From: Rachicladosporium sp. CCFEE 5018
Taxonomy: Eukaryota; Ascomycota; Dothideomycetes; Cladosporiales; Cladosporiaceae
DNA length: 64,000 nt
Assembly (NCBI GenBank): GCA_002077045.2
Contig: KZ111161.1
Coordinates: 514,001 to 578,000, forward strand
Direction of reading: 5' to 3'
Of this stretch, positions 31,664 through 43,193 are shown one piece after another (the first letter of the stretch is position 1; every line of letters starts with the position of its first letter). Both the position numbers and the translations under genes were made by a program. The notes under the pieces are model-generated. The model ran no database searches and was not told the origin of the DNA. It worked only from the letters and a program-made list of their open reading frames with translations.

Positions 31664-34600
31664 ATGGCTTCGAAGCGGGATCGTGAAGCTGGCCTGATTA
31701 GTCCGGCGCCCTCCATGGACAAGGCGCGCAGCAAACAGGCGGATCTCGCGTCACGACTCAGCACGCCGAAGCGCCAACCTGCTGCAAGGCCGAGTCTGGG
31801 GCCCAGTAACGGCAGCGCTGTGAAGCCGAGTGTGAAGGCAGCTGTAAGATCGGCGACGACGGTGACGAAGCCGCCGGCGCCGCGAGCGACGGGTACCGCG
31901 ACGCCCACGCCAAAGCCTGCAACACAGCCTACGCCGCGACCGCTCACCACACCTACTCCGAAGCCTGCGCGCGATCTCGTCTCCCCCTCCGCGTCTAGCA
32001 CCCTCCCGCCAGCATCGCCAAAACGCTCACCTCCAAAGCTCTACCACCGCTCTCAGCCCTCTGTTTCCCAGCCCCCACTCCCAGTAAAACCCCAAGGCTC
32101 TTCCCCTCAGATCCTCCGGACAAGGAAGCTAGATACCGTCGAGTCTAGCATCGCGATCGTACAGTCACATCTCACGGCTCCGGTGCGACATCTGGACCTG
32201 GGAAATGGCAAGGGAGAGGCGATTAGTATGGAGAAGCTGCGAGACGAGGCGAGGAAGTATGAGGCTGATAGGCAGCAGCTGGGACGAGTGGTAGGAGAGC
32301 TACAGGAGGAGATCGACCGGTGTCAGGTTAAGCTTGACGCTGAGGCGAAGGTGCAGAAAGTTGAGAGGGGGAGGTTGGAGGGCGTTGTTGCGGAGCTGCA
32401 GCAACGGCTGAAGGACGCTGAGGCCGAGGCACAGGAAGAGAAACGACTGAAAGACATCGTCAGCCGGCTGGAAGACAGTCTCAGGGAGGCAGCGAAACAG
32501 GTCGAAGAATTTGAAGGGATGAAAACGGAGGCTGCGAGGGCTGAGAGGGAGTTGGTTGAGGAGAGGGAACGGCGAGTGAGGATGGGAGAGGAGGTCGCGA
32601 AGGTGAGGGCGGAGACTGTGGAGGTGAAGAAGGAGCTCAAGGGGCAGTATGAGGCCGTTGGAGAGCTCGGGAAGCAGGTGGAAGGGTTGGAGAAGGAGGT
32701 GGATGGCGCGAGAGTAAAGAGTTTGGCGGCGAGGAAGAGGATGGAAGAGATGGAGGCTGCGCGGAGAGAGGCTGAGGAGAAGCGCGAGAGGATTACAGAG
32801 GAGTTCGAAGAGGCGAGAAGGACGGCGAAGGAAGCGCAGGCTGCACTTGAGAAACAGCGCGCAGATGCACAGCAAGAGACCGAACAGAGACGCGAGAAGC
32901 TCGAGGCGGAACTGGCGCGTGCGCGAGCCGCAGTAGCAACAGCAGAGGATGAGCTCCAGCAGGCACACGCATCAGCACAAAAAGCGCGAGAAGAAAGCGA
33001 GGCCGCAGCTGCCAAAGCCGCGGACCTTGCTCAAGCACAGTCAGCTGCGGGCAGCAGGCAAGCCGAGGAGGCACTGCAGGCGCTGCGAGACACGCTTGAC
33101 AGTGGGACGGAGCGAATGAAGCAGGAGATGGATGAGCTTCGCGAGCAGCTCGCGAAGTCCCAGGAGGATCATCAGGCGGCTGTAAAGTCAGCGGGGAACG
33201 CGATTGCTTCGCATGAGGCAGAGCAACTCAAGATGCAGAACGCACATCCGGATACTCTAGGAGAGAAAGAGGCCCAGCTGGAGCAGGTGCGTAGAGAGTT
33301 GGCTGGCAAAGTGGAGTCCTTGGAAGAAAGGCTTGGAAAGGCACAAGAGGACGCTGCCGAAGCAGAGAGGCTGCTGACTGAGCAGCAAGGCGCTCGTGAA
33401 CAAGAGCTCGTAGTCCAAGTCAGCGCTATCGAGAAGGACCTGGCGGAAGCAAGGACGGCGAACACGGCTGTACAGAAGAAGCTCAGAGCATCACATCAGG
33501 CGTACCAGCGCGAGATGGAAGCAAAGCTTGCGAGAAGTGAAAAAGCGCTTAGCGACGCACAGGCTGCTGGTAGACACGCAGAGGAGCAGATCAGGATCAA
33601 GGCTCAAGTGGATGAACGGGAACTTCAGGCTAAGGTCGAAGAGCTGCAAACCGCGCTCGAAGATGCGAATCGCAAGCTGGAAGACGCCAAGAAGTCAGGC
33701 GAGACGAGTCGTGAGCTCGCCGAGCAAGATCGCGACCAGGCTGAATGTGCATTGAAATCTGAGCTCGACGAAGCACGCACCGAGGTCGCAAGCTTGAAAA
33801 GCGATCTCGAAAAGCAGACTGCAAAGACGAAGACCAAAGCCAAAGAGCGCTCTTCGCTGTCCAACAAACTCGCGAAGTTGCAAAACTTGATCAAAGAGCA
33901 TGACTCGGAGCGGCATCAGCTGCAGTCGGGACTTGACGCTGCGAGACAATCCGAGGTCATACTGAAGGGCAGCTTGGACAATGCGCAGAGATCTACGGCA
34001 GATTTGGAGAAGCGGTTGGTGGACGTGCAACAAGCGAATGAGTCGACTGCGCGGGACTTGGCGTTCCGCATCGAAGCGCTAGCAGCCAGCCAAGACCGCA
34101 CTCGACAACTCGACGAAGAGCTGGCGACTGGCAAGGAACAGCTTGAATCTACTACACGGGCCCTCGAAGACCTTCGAGCCGCTAGTGAGCAGCAAGCAGA
34201 AGCCCAGCGCAAGTCACAAGAAGAGCACGACGCTGCACTGGAAGACCTTCGCCGCAGCAGAACCGACGTAGAGCGACTGGAGACTGCCCTCGAAGCTGGC
34301 GGACACGAGATCAAGTCGAGCAAAAACGAGCACGCGTCACTGAAAGACCGAATCGAGCAGCTTGAAGAGGCGCTGCAGTGTCGGTCTGATGCGGAGGCTG
34401 TTGTAAGGCGGGTGCGAGAGGAGTATGGTGCACTTGAGCTTCGATATGAGGAAGCCAACGGCTCGCTTGCGGTAAGAAGCAATGAGCTTGAAACTTTGCT
34501 GGAGCTAGTGGGGAGCAAGGATAAGGTCATTGAGCAGCTTCGTGACGAGTTGCAGACATCCGCCGAGAATGTACAGGTCGTCTCGACCGCGACCAACAGC

Positions 34601-35506
34601 GATCGGGACGCGGAAGCACAAGAGGAGCGCGAAAATCAGGCCTCGAACCACAATCTGGCTATCGCCAACCTCGAAACCGACCACTTCATCGCCAAGAAAT
34701 CCATGCGGGCCAAGTACGAATCCACGATCCGCGATCTACGCACCACGTTAAACGCCATGAGCGCTCGTGAAGACCTGCACACCGATCACGCGGCCCGATC
34801 ACCAGGACAAAAGAAGTCTTCGCCTTTTCACGATTATAGAGCAGGCCGAGACCTGTTCCGCAGCCGAGCACAGGGTACGCGCACAGGACGCGGCGAGACG
34901 TTCTTCGCCGGAGACGACATCAAATCAGCTGAACATGGCGACGAACACGATCAAAGGCGTCCGGCCCGACAGCAGAATGCGTTCAGCGCGCTCGCTGCGT
35001 TGGAATCGCCGAGTCGGAGTGGCAGCGAGTCTCGCGTCCGCTCTGCGAGCCCGTCGGAACGATCGAGCAGAAGCAGCATCGAGTCTGCTGTGATTGTGGA
35101 GTCTGTCGAAGATGTCGGACGCAGTGCGGCATCCCCTGCGGAGGCAGTCGACGAGATCAGCTCCCAGGCTATCGAAGATAGCGACAGCAAGGACAACTCC
35201 CCGGTCACGCCAGAGGCAGCTCCGCCTCGCACGCCCGAAGTATCGCCGTCCCGCCCTCTGCGCAGCTTTGACAGTGCGTTCGCGAAATCTCCCCCGGACT
35301 CATGGTTCGTCGACCACGACCCTGACCATGCCTACGACGTCCCAATGACACTCGAAGGCACTCTGGAGAGTATCCGTGTACAGACTGAGCAGCTGATGGA
35401 GATTAACGCCGATTTCCTGCGGGAGCACGCGATGATGGCGAAGACAAGACGGCGCGTCAGGCGAAGTGGGGCAAGATTGCGTGCGAGTAGGGCTGTCAGT
35501 CCTTGA
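31664..35506 (+). CDS. long coiled-coil protein of unknown function
   Basis: Single exon, 1280 residues from the ATG at 31664 (MASKRDREAG, best context with A at -3 and G at +4); an ATG at 31622 would add 14 residues. Residues about 1-180 are disordered and basic, with TPTPKPATQPTPRPLTTPTP-type repeats. About 200-1030 form an almost unbroken heptad coiled coil rich in Glu, Arg, Ala and Gln, typical of spindle-pole, Golgi-tether or septation scaffolds. The C-terminal about 230 residues are disordered Ser-rich, then a short conserved-looking helix (TLEGTLESIRVQTEQLMEIN) and a basic end RRVRRSGARLRASR. No motor, GRIP or CAP-Gly domain is present. I do not recognise an orthologue. Long antisense open frames here are by-products of the biased codon content. 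Confidence 0.8.
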   Translation: MASKRDREAGLISPAPSMDKARSKQADLASRLSTPKRQPAARPSLGPSNGSAVKPSVKAAVRSATTVTKPPAPRATGTATPTPKPATQPTPRPLTTPTPKPARDLVSPSASSTLPPASPKRSPPKLYHRSQPSVSQPPLPVKPQGSSPQILRTRKLDTVESSIAIVQSHLTAPVRHLDLGNGKGEAISMEKLRDEARKYEADRQQLGRVVGELQEEIDRCQVKLDAEAKVQKVERGRLEGVVAELQQRLKDAEAEAQEEKRLKDIVSRLEDSLREAAKQVEEFEGMKTEAARAERELVEERERRVRMGEEVAKVRAETVEVKKELKGQYEAVGELGKQVEGLEKEVDGARVKSLAARKRMEEMEAARREAEEKRERITEEFEEARRTAKEAQAALEKQRADAQQETEQRREKLEAELARARAAVATAEDELQQAHASAQKAREESEAAAAKAADLAQAQSAAGSRQAEEALQALRDTLDSGTERMKQEMDELREQLAKSQEDHQAAVKSAGNAIASHEAEQLKMQNAHPDTLGEKEAQLEQVRRELAGKVESLEERLGKAQEDAAEAERLLTEQQGAREQELVVQVSAIEKDLAEARTANTAVQKKLRASHQAYQREMEAKLARSEKALSDAQAAGRHAEEQIRIKAQVDERELQAKVEELQTALEDANRKLEDAKKSGETSRELAEQDRDQAECALKSELDEARTEVASLKSDLEKQTAKTKTKAKERSSLSNKLAKLQNLIKEHDSERHQLQSGLDAARQSEVILKGSLDNAQRSTADLEKRLVDVQQANESTARDLAFRIEALAASQDRTRQLDEELATGKEQLESTTRALEDLRAASEQQAEAQRKSQEEHDAALEDLRRSRTDVERLETALEAGGHEIKSSKNEHASLKDRIEQLEEALQCRSDAEAVVRRVREEYGALELRYEEANGSLAVRSNELETLLELVGSKDKVIEQLRDELQTSAENVQVVSTATNSDRDAEAQEERENQASNHNLAIANLETDHFIAKKSMRAKYESTIRDLRTTLNAMSAREDLHTDHAARSPGQKKSSPFHDYRAGRDLFRSRAQGTRTGRGETFFAGDDIKSAEHGDEHDQRRPARQQNAFSALAALESPSRSGSESRVRSASPSERSSRSSIESAVIVESVEDVGRSAASPAEAVDEISSQAIEDSDSKDNSPVTPEAAPPRTPEVSPSRPLRSFDSAFAKSPPDSWFVDHDPDHAYDVPMTLEGTLESIRVQTEQLMEINADFLREHAMMAKTRRRVRRSGARLRASRAVSP

Positions 35507-36079
35507 GCGATTTTGTGATAGGCGCGAGGGCCTAGATGTCTTGCAATTGCGATCCTTGTCAGTGTTAGCGATACCCCAGATACTCAAGCCACACCAAGCT
35601 TTCTCCCCATGAAGCTTGGCCACTTAGCGTGCTCTTCCTTATCTCGTACATATCTTGGTCTCCCTCCTCCTTCCCTATCAGCCAATGGCTATCACTCGCT
35701 TATGACAAAAGACCAGGGCCTGCCAGCCACGAGTCTGGGACACGCGGTCCTCACATGGCGAACCGACCACACCAAAGCAAAAGTCGCGCAGCTAAATGGG
35801 TAGAGATATGGCCTACATATATCTCCGTTGTAGTAAGCTTTGTGAACCATACGTTCATGCAGTCCTTATCTGCCGTCCTTGTCCGCCAAGAGATGTTCTA
35901 CCGTACTCTGGGGAGCATATAGCTATAGCTGAAGGGGCGTCATGCAACCACAGCATGCTCAAGAGGACTTTCCTCGCACCAACACGCGCGACAGCGATCG
36001 CACTCTGCTGAACGACCCCACGAGTCATCGAGAAAGCGAAGACACGCTCTGCGAGCTTCCTGATAGACATTACTACGAT
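35507..36079. other. intergenic region
   Basis: About 570 bp between the coiled-coil gene and the small DUF3602-type gene. A CATATAT sequence at 35816-35822 is some 260 bp before the next ATG, too far to assert as a TATA box. No gene seen. Confidence 0.35.
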
Positions 36080-36439
36080 ATGGCGACCCAAGTTGAGATA
36101 GAGCGACGACAATCATTTGGGCGCGGGGGCGCCGGAAACATCCGTGGGTTTTCATGATATGGAGGGGCGTCTCAGGGTTTGCCGTGCTGACACATTCCTA
36201 GGAACGAAAGAGAAGGCGCAAGTCGTAGAGAAGGTAGCGGATGCCCTAGGTACGCCTTAGCAGTAGTACTTGGTCTGTGTTTCCTCAGTACTCACGACAA
36301 CGTTGCAGGGAGCGGACGACGACGCAGTAGTGTGCTCTCGTCGATTACCAGTGGGAGCTCCAGACGCGGCTCGATCGTCGATAAGATCTTTCGCCGAGAG
36401 TCGAAGGCTGAGACAGTCTCAACTGAGCACACGCATTGA
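36080..36439 (+). CDS. small DUF3602-type protein (GRGGAGN motif), three exons
   Basis: Unknown function; the family is widespread in ascomycetes. Exons 36080-36143, 36202-36249 and 36309-36439 give 80 residues. The N-terminus reads MATQVEIERRQSFGRGGAGNI, and GRGGAGN is the hallmark of DUF3602. The C-terminal half has basic Ser-rich repeats (RRRSSVLSSI, RRGSIVDKIFRRES) that look like kinase sites of the RRxS type. Introns are GT..AG, 58-59 nt, and the phases agree at both joins (1, then 1). Without splicing the frame stops three codons after the motif, so ordinary ORF lists give only a fragment. Converges with the dehydrogenase gene on the other strand. The motif plus clean phase agreement makes this a confident, though unverified, model. 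Confidence 0.8.
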
Positions 36440-36601
36440 GCTGGTCCAGGCAGGATGTCCCTAGCGATCTCATCAGAATGGCAGACATTGCTTGTGCATA
36501 GATCAGCGTCCACAACGCTACAAATCAAGATGCACTTCGTTGTTCGGAAGGACCGAAAGGATAAGTAAGAAGATCAATCACGCATTCAAGAGAATTCCCA
36601 T

Positions 36602-37575
36602 TCATTGACAAGTATATGCTCCGTCGATAATGAGAGAGTGCCCAGTAATCCACGCCCTGTCACTTGTCAGCATGCGCAATCGAATACCCCTAGTCCGAGC
36701 AACTCACGCCTCGTCACTGCACAAGAACAGCGCCGCATCCGCAACATCTTCCGGTCGCCCGAGTGAGTTCCAGGGGTGTGCTGCGGCCAAGCCAGCCTTA
36801 GTATCCACATCCTGCGTAAAGAACGCGATCATCGGAGTATCGACGAAGCCCGGGCAAAGCGCATTGACATGGATGCGATCTTTCGCATAGTCGATGGCCA
36901 TCTGCTTCGTCATGCCCACGACAGCATGTTTCGAGGTCACATATGCCGGTGCTGGATGGTCAGTGTCTTCCATGTCTTCATACTCTCGTTCACGTACCGT
37001 TCGCTGTCCCAACAGTTCTAAACTCACGTTAGCAATCATCACCACAACCCCCCACCCACCAAATCATCCAAGACTCACCCTAGCATACTAGCAGCATTAA
37101 CAATCCACCCCCTCGTCCGCTCTCCCCTCGCATTCTCGCTCCTCGCCTCCTGCTTCAACATCTGCTTTAGCGCATACTTACAACTCAACCACACCCCGCG
37201 ACAATTAATCGCCATCGTCAGATCAAAATCTTTCGTCTCCATCGAATCACACCTAGCCTGCATGTTATAGCTAGTCTCAGCCGCGATGCCGGCGTAGTTG
37301 CACATAATGTCTACTCTACCGCCCCAGTCCGCGGCTTTGGAGATGAGGGCCTCGATTTGGGATTCCTGGGTTACGTCGCAGGGGATGAAGGTCGCGGCGT
37401 CTTTGCCGTGGATTTTGACGAGCTCTTCTTCGACGCCGGAGGATTTCAAGTCGGCGCAGACGATGCGGGCGCCGGAGTTGGCGAATTTGATGGCTGTGGC
37501 TTTGCCTAGTCCGGAGGACGCGCCTGTTATGACAGCGATACGGCCCTCGAGGCGGGTGTCCTTGGCTGGAGGCAT
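36602..37575 (-). CDS. short-chain dehydrogenase/reductase (SDR), four exons with a 20-nt exon
   Basis: Classical NAD(P)-dependent SDR of 271 residues; substrate unknown. Minus-strand exons 37575-37079, 37017-36998 (20 nt), 36951-36708 and 36656-36602. Cofactor motif TGASSGLGKA, NYAG (NNAG equivalent), catalytic Ser in the NAASMLG segment, YVTSK with Tyr and Lys, then PGFVDTPM and the C-terminal WITGHSLIIDGAYT. The 20-nt exon encodes GTVGTAN between the Ser and Tyr motifs and is fixed by phase: exon 1 ends two bases into a codon and exon 3 supplies two bases. Leaving it out breaks the frame. The Asp in VCADLKSS after strand 2 suggests NAD rather than NADP preference. Confidence 0.9.
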
Positions 37576-38223
37576 GCTGTCCCGCTTTCACTCGGTGGAT
37601 TGATCGAACGTCTGGGGATCTTGTGGATACAGTCGCAGCAGTGGTACTTCGGATGAGCTGGGCCAGGGAAGATGGAAACGAAGTTCAAGACCTCGATAGC
37701 AGCAGTCACATAGGCTCTCAAAGGTAGTGTGCTTCTTAGGACATCAACTTAGGGCTATGGCACATATGCGAAAGCGTAGTTGTGACTTTCGTGAAGGACA
37801 ATTAGATGGAAGATACGATACCGTCTTACCTCAATATGAGCTCACTGCCGGATACTAGAGCTCCTCATCGTGCACCTCGGCCAGCAAGGTCATGGCAGAG
37901 AGGAAGAAGAGGAGGTGTTGCGGCCGCGACTTGCCCGCATCGTCGGCTCATCAACCCCGCAGCGTTCAGATATATGTCGGCCGCTCGCGCGCGTCTGCAC
38001 TGTTTCAGACATCAGTGTGAGAGGACGATTAGACAGCAAACAGTGTCAATGTGTCTACAATCTTCAAAGTATCTGCTAGATATGCAACTTTTCGTGCCCC
38101 AATGCCAGACCCGTATACCTTGTAGTGTACACAGAATCAGCCCTCCTCGCGTCGCTCAAGAACTTACACACGCACAATAGCAGTCTCACTTCATGCCCAT
38201 TTTCCGCACCTCGATCTGCCCAA
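37576..38223. other. intergenic region
   Basis: About 650 bp between the SDR start and the SCP160 stop, both on the minus strand. A plus-strand frame of 124 codons (37806-38180) has no recognisable character. Likely the SDR promoter and the SCP160 3' UTR boundary region. Confidence 0.35.
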
Positions 38224-41200
38224 TCACTCTCTAGCGTTCCTCGCCACAACCTCCAAGATCACGTCTCTCGCCTCCTCAACTCCCTCCTTGCTTCCTGTAA
38301 TCCCAATCGCCTCGCCCTGACTCTGATCCTTGGGCACCTGGATCTTCGTGCCAGTCTTCTTGCGAATCCTGTTGATCTCGCTACCACCAGGGCCGACCAC
38401 ATGCCTGTACGCCCTCGGATCTGGTAAAATCAAAAAGCCAACGGTGTCTTGCTTCGCCGCATCAGCGAGAGCTTTGTCCAGCTTCGCCTTAGCAGCAGCG
38501 ATAGCCTCCGGCGAGGGACCAGCGAGCACCCAAGGGATCTCGCCTTCCTCTGACGAGCCGTGCAGGTCGTGAAGTTCCCATGAGTGGGCATTGCTGCCTG
38601 ACGAGGGGTCGTCGGTGATCAAAGGCATGGCGCCTCCATTGGCGTCGCGCTTGGGAGTGGGCGCTGACGCACGTGGTGGTGGCTTCTGCCCGTCGTGGTC
38701 GACGCTAACTTTGTGATCGTTCCGTAGGCGGCGGAAGAACTGATTATTGTCGGCGATGACGTGGTGGTACTTCCTGGGCACCTGAATTGTCTCGCCTTCC
38801 TGGTCCCGGGTGATGTCAAGGATATGCGCCTTCGCCTTCTCGACTGCATCGGGCTGGCCAGCGATATTCACCTGCGATCGCTGAGGTCCCGTCTCTGTCT
38901 GACGAGGCACATTGATCGTCACGCCGAACTGCTGCTCAAGCTGGCGACGTGTCTCGCCGCCACGGCCGATGAGCAACCTATGCTTATCGGGCTTGACTTC
39001 GGCAACATCTGTCGTCTGGCTGTCCTGATCGGAGACATGTGCCAGTATGGCAGCACAGAGCTTCTCGACCATCGCGCTCTCACCCTCAATGCGAATCGTG
39101 TTGCCTTCCGCTTCTGACTTGGGGAAGCGCACAGTGCGTGCGCGACTGCGAGAGTCAGTTGGACCGCCGGCCTTCTCGATTAGGGAGGTAAGGTTGGCAC
39201 CTAGAATGTGTCAGTGTGAAACTCTCGTCATGTCTAAATCATACAGAACATACCTCCTGCACCGATGATGGTCCGGTGGTGCTTGTTCTCAATGTCAAGG
39301 TTGCGCGTCACAGTATTGTCGAACTGCTTCGCCCGCTCCTCGATCAGCTTCTTAGCAGCTTCAACAGCTTGCTTCGAGCCCTTGATCCTGACCTCAGCGC
39401 GTCCGCTTGGTCCAATGTCTTTGGCTGACGGCACGTCGACCCGCGCGCCAGTCTCGAGTCGCAGAGCCTCCATCTCGCGGCCACCGCTGCCGATGAGTGA
39501 CGGAATCTGGCTCTGCGCTACAGACACTGTCGTAGAGAACGAGTTGTCCTTTACGTATTGCAGCAAGCTCAGAAGCTCGTCGCGGCATGCATCGGCACCC
39601 TTACTCGGGCCCTTGACGATGACCTCGTTCGGCTGCTGTTGTTGCTGCTGCTTCCGCGACGCAGGCGCATCGCCAGCTTCCGAAGCGCCGTCATCGCCAC
39701 CATTGCGGGTACGTGGAAAGTTGACGCGTACACCATAGCGGTCTTGCAGTCTGTTGACTTGCGTGCCTTGAGGTCCAATCAGATCACGATGGAACTGGGC
39801 AGGTATGTTGAGGTGGTGTGTTGCCTCGTCCTCGAGCTTCTTCGCCATGTCGAGTATGTGTTTTTTGGCAGCATTCGCCTTGGCCTCGGGGCCCTTGACC
39901 TCACACTTACCCTCCTGCAGTTGGATGTCGACATCGAACTCATCACGTAGGCGGTTGATGTTCTCACCTCCACGTCCGATCAGGAAGCTGGCGTACTTTT
40001 GAGGGAAGTCAAAGGCAAGAGTGAAGCCGCGCTCAAGTTCGTCCTGCTTCTCCTGCTCGATGAACGCGAGCAGACTCTGCATCATAGCCTCAACATTGTC
40101 TTCAGGACCACGAAGATGCACGGTAGGCTGAGGTGCTCGCTTCGGTGCGCCAGGTGCTTGTCTCTGACCACCATAGCCCACTTGTACTGGAATTTGATCT
40201 TGTGGTAGATCGGCGTGGTGGCGGTCAATGTGCTTCCGCACCTTGTCGTGAAACTTCAATGGCGCCTCAACTTCTTGAGACACAATCTGCTGTTGGCCAC
40301 TGATCATGTCGAGAATGTGTTGTTGGGCTTCTTGAAGTGCGCGCTCAAATGCCTGCGCGTCTTGCGCTGATGGTGCTTTCCGTGGAAGCTCGTAGTCCGA
40401 TGGCGTTGATGAGTCTTCGTAGACCAGCAGGATCGGCGAGTCATCGAACTCATCTGGTACAACCACGTGAACGCCATGCTGCTTCCGCACCTGCTGCGCA
40501 GCCTGTTGGCGGAGATGCTGGTGGTAGAAAGGATCAACCTCGAGCGGAGAGAAGCGAGTCGGAGGATGCCCTTGGATGAGATTCAAGACATCGGATCGTG
40601 CCTTGAGTGCGCTCTTCGGGTCTTTGGCGTAGATCTGCCACTGTCCAGAGGGGTTGGCCTCGATGCGAGCACCATATTGCTGCTCGATCTGTTGCAGCGC
40701 TTGACGCTGTTGTAGGTAGCGAGTAACATCACGTGCATGTGCCTGACCGCCACGCGGCGCATTCTGATGTGTCTTCATGATGTCTGCCTGGGCTGATGCC
40801 ATTGCAGACGCCAGCTCCTCAATCTTCTCCACGGCTTGATCGATTCGATTTGGTGGACCGACAACCAGCAGCTCATCCGCATCATGGCCTTCCGGTGGCA
40901 AGATCACCGAACACCCTGTTTCTGCAAGGAAATCGTTGAGGGAAGTGCCGAGATCACCAACAACAAATTGATGCCTGCCGCGCTCCACGTTCACCTGCTC
41001 CAGTGTTAGCTGTCGCTGCAGCTCTGCGACTTGTCGATCTATCTCAGCCTTCATCTCAGCCACTGCTTGACGATCGCCTGAAAGCTGGATTGGCATGTTC
41101 GCTTGAGGTGCGAACGAAGCAGGTCCGCGGTTGGCAGGCACCTGGGGTGGTGCGTGCTGGCTGAATGCAGTGTACTGGGGAATCTGCATCTGCAAGTCGC

Positions 41201-42314
41201 GATCGCGTTGCATGGCAGCCATACGAGCATTGCCAGGAGCTGCCAAGAAGGGGTAGTACTCGGGTGCGATGTGCTTTAATCGCGAGCTGGCTGTCGAAGT
41301 GTGCTCATTGACGATACGCTCAATGTCATCACGGGCCATCTGGACTGCGAATGGGTCACCCTCAATTGTGACATCGACCATCTCGTCCAAGTCATCCTCC
41401 TCAAGTATCTTCGCAGCCTCTTGTCGCGAGATGTTGATCTTTGCGCCAGTGTTCTTAGAGATGGCCTGGATCGTAGCACCCTGCTTGCCCACAACTCTGC
41501 CGCGGATAGAAGCAGGAATCGGGATTGTCAGGTTATGGTTGGCGCAAATCTGATTCGCAGCTTCCTTCAAGGCAATCCGCACATCATCTGTAGGACCTGT
41601 GCCCTCGAAGACAAGTGTACCACCTGGTCCATTCTTCATCTCGACCTTTGCCTTGCTTCTCTTGTTGATGTCGCGAAGAATCTCATTGACCGGCTTCTTC
41701 AGCTGATCGCGCTTTTTGAGCATGCTAGGATCAAGCATAATGCTCTCGGAGTTGCGGCCTGGGAGAGAGAGGTTGGGGCCACGTTGCGAAGCGGCCGTTG
41801 AGCTGGGTGTCATGAGCCCGGCGGATGATGGCGTGGAAGCGCGCGAAGAAGCCTTTGAAGCGCCCTGCGACTTGCCATTCACCTGCGCAGTGCCGTTCGT
41901 GCCATTTGCGGCCCTCGCGACAGCGGCCGGCTTACGAGACCACATGCTAGGGGCCGCAGCAGGCTGAGCCTTGGGAGCGCCGAGAGATGGGAAGAGCTCT
42001 TCTGACTTGGTATCGAGAGTCACAGGCTTCTTCGCAGTCGGTTCGGGAGCAGCATCGCGCATCGGCTTCTTGCCAGCGGCTTTCTCGGAGACACCGCCCT
42101 CGGGCGCGGCAGGAGTATGTGCGCGGGAAGGGTCGGCTGTGATCGGAAGAGACGGCGCAGCGGAAGGGGCTGGACGAGGACCGTCTTCATCGGGCACCTC
42201 CTCGATGGTGGGCTGGTGCTCGGTATCGTGGGCAGCGTGCTCCTGCATCATCCGCTCGGCGGCAGACATGGAGGCGGAGGCGGAGGTGCCGTTGGTGGTG
42301 GTATCGGCAGACAT
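38224..42314 (-). CDS. SCP160: multi-KH-domain RNA-binding protein (Scp160/vigilin), full-length copy
   Basis: Polysome- and ER-associated RNA-binding protein. Minus-strand exons 42314-39254 and 39200-38224 give 1345 residues. The intron falls inside the GxxG loop of a KH domain and the splice restores IIGAGGANLTSLI. Seven canonical KH loops are visible in order: GKQG, GRGG, GPQG, GSGG, GAGG, GRGG and GPGG, with degenerate KH repeats between them, as in vigilins. The N-terminal about 200 residues are Ala/Thr/Pro-rich and disordered. Positions 41368-42314 of this gene are repeated at 50824-51770 beyond the assembly gap. This is the only complete copy in the window. Confidence 0.95.
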
Positions 42315-43193
42315 GGTAGTAGAGATAGTGGAGCGGTGGTCGAAAGTGTAGAGTTGACCGTGCGACTAAATAGCTGAGCTCGAGGCTCTGGAGGACTGTG
42401 AAGACCGGTATTCGAAACTCGTGATGGCGGAAGCTGCTAGAAAGCCATGCTCTGATCACACAAGATGGGAAGGTTGACAAGTGAAAGCTGATGTCGCGAA
42501 TTGTATCGTTAGAGCACGATTGTTATCGACTGCACGGATGGCAACGTAGCAGCAAATAGTGGAGATGGGCCGGATATATAAGTTAGCTGTAAAGTTAGTG
42601 AGAAGGAGATGAGCCCGCTTCGCCTACATTTGAATGCCAAGAGCTGGGAAGGTGCGGGCTGTGCCGCGGCTGCTCTCAAGTTTCCTAGACAGGAGTGTAC
42701 ATGTATAGTGCAACAGCCAGAGAGCCACCAATGTTTCGGGAATCACTGCGTGGCCATGTACAGGTCCCTGGACCACCACGAGCCTGCCGGCTTGGAGCAC
42801 ATGATAGTCCAGCTTGCTTCTTGCTGCGATCCCCAGCACCTGCCCAAATGAACTACCTCCGAGATATGAATACTGGAGCCTATAGCGATAGAGAACCCAG
42901 CGTGATATTACCTTGTTATGCAACCCCTCAGCTTGGTATGCCTAGCGACTGCATGTCCACGATGCATGAATGGTCACCGAAGACAGTGAGCAGCCATTAG
43001 GAGCAGGCTAAGTGCTCTTACCGACGATAACAACCTGCGCCACTGGTATGCTTATACGGCTGCCTGCTTCTCGAAGCGTTGCTTGAGCGGCAGTGGCAGC
43101 GTCCACAACGTAAGTACAAGCATATAAGAAGACCCCGTTGTTCTGCCTTCCCCCAAGACCTCATCCTCTTCCCTTTCACGCACATCAGCAGTC
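42315..43193. promoter_or_regulatory. divergent promoter region SCP160 / helical-repeat gene (left copy)
   Basis: About 880 bp, also present at 51771-52648. A minisequence gccggatatataagttag (42567-42584) contains ATATATAAG. A second TATA-like site closer to the plus-strand gene is listed separately. No coding frame is kept between the two copies, so I take it as noncoding. Confidence 0.45.
43122..43128 (+). promoter_or_regulatory. TATA-like element, helical-repeat gene (left copy)
   Basis: ATATAAG lies 72 bp before the ATG and is kept at the same spacing in the right copy although neighbouring bases differ. Confidence 0.45.

Noticed and set aside
32300..33015. Antisense open frames of more than 220 codons inside the coiled-coil gene
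   Set aside because: Leu- and Ser-rich shadows produced by Glu/Ala/Lys-rich coding on the other strand.
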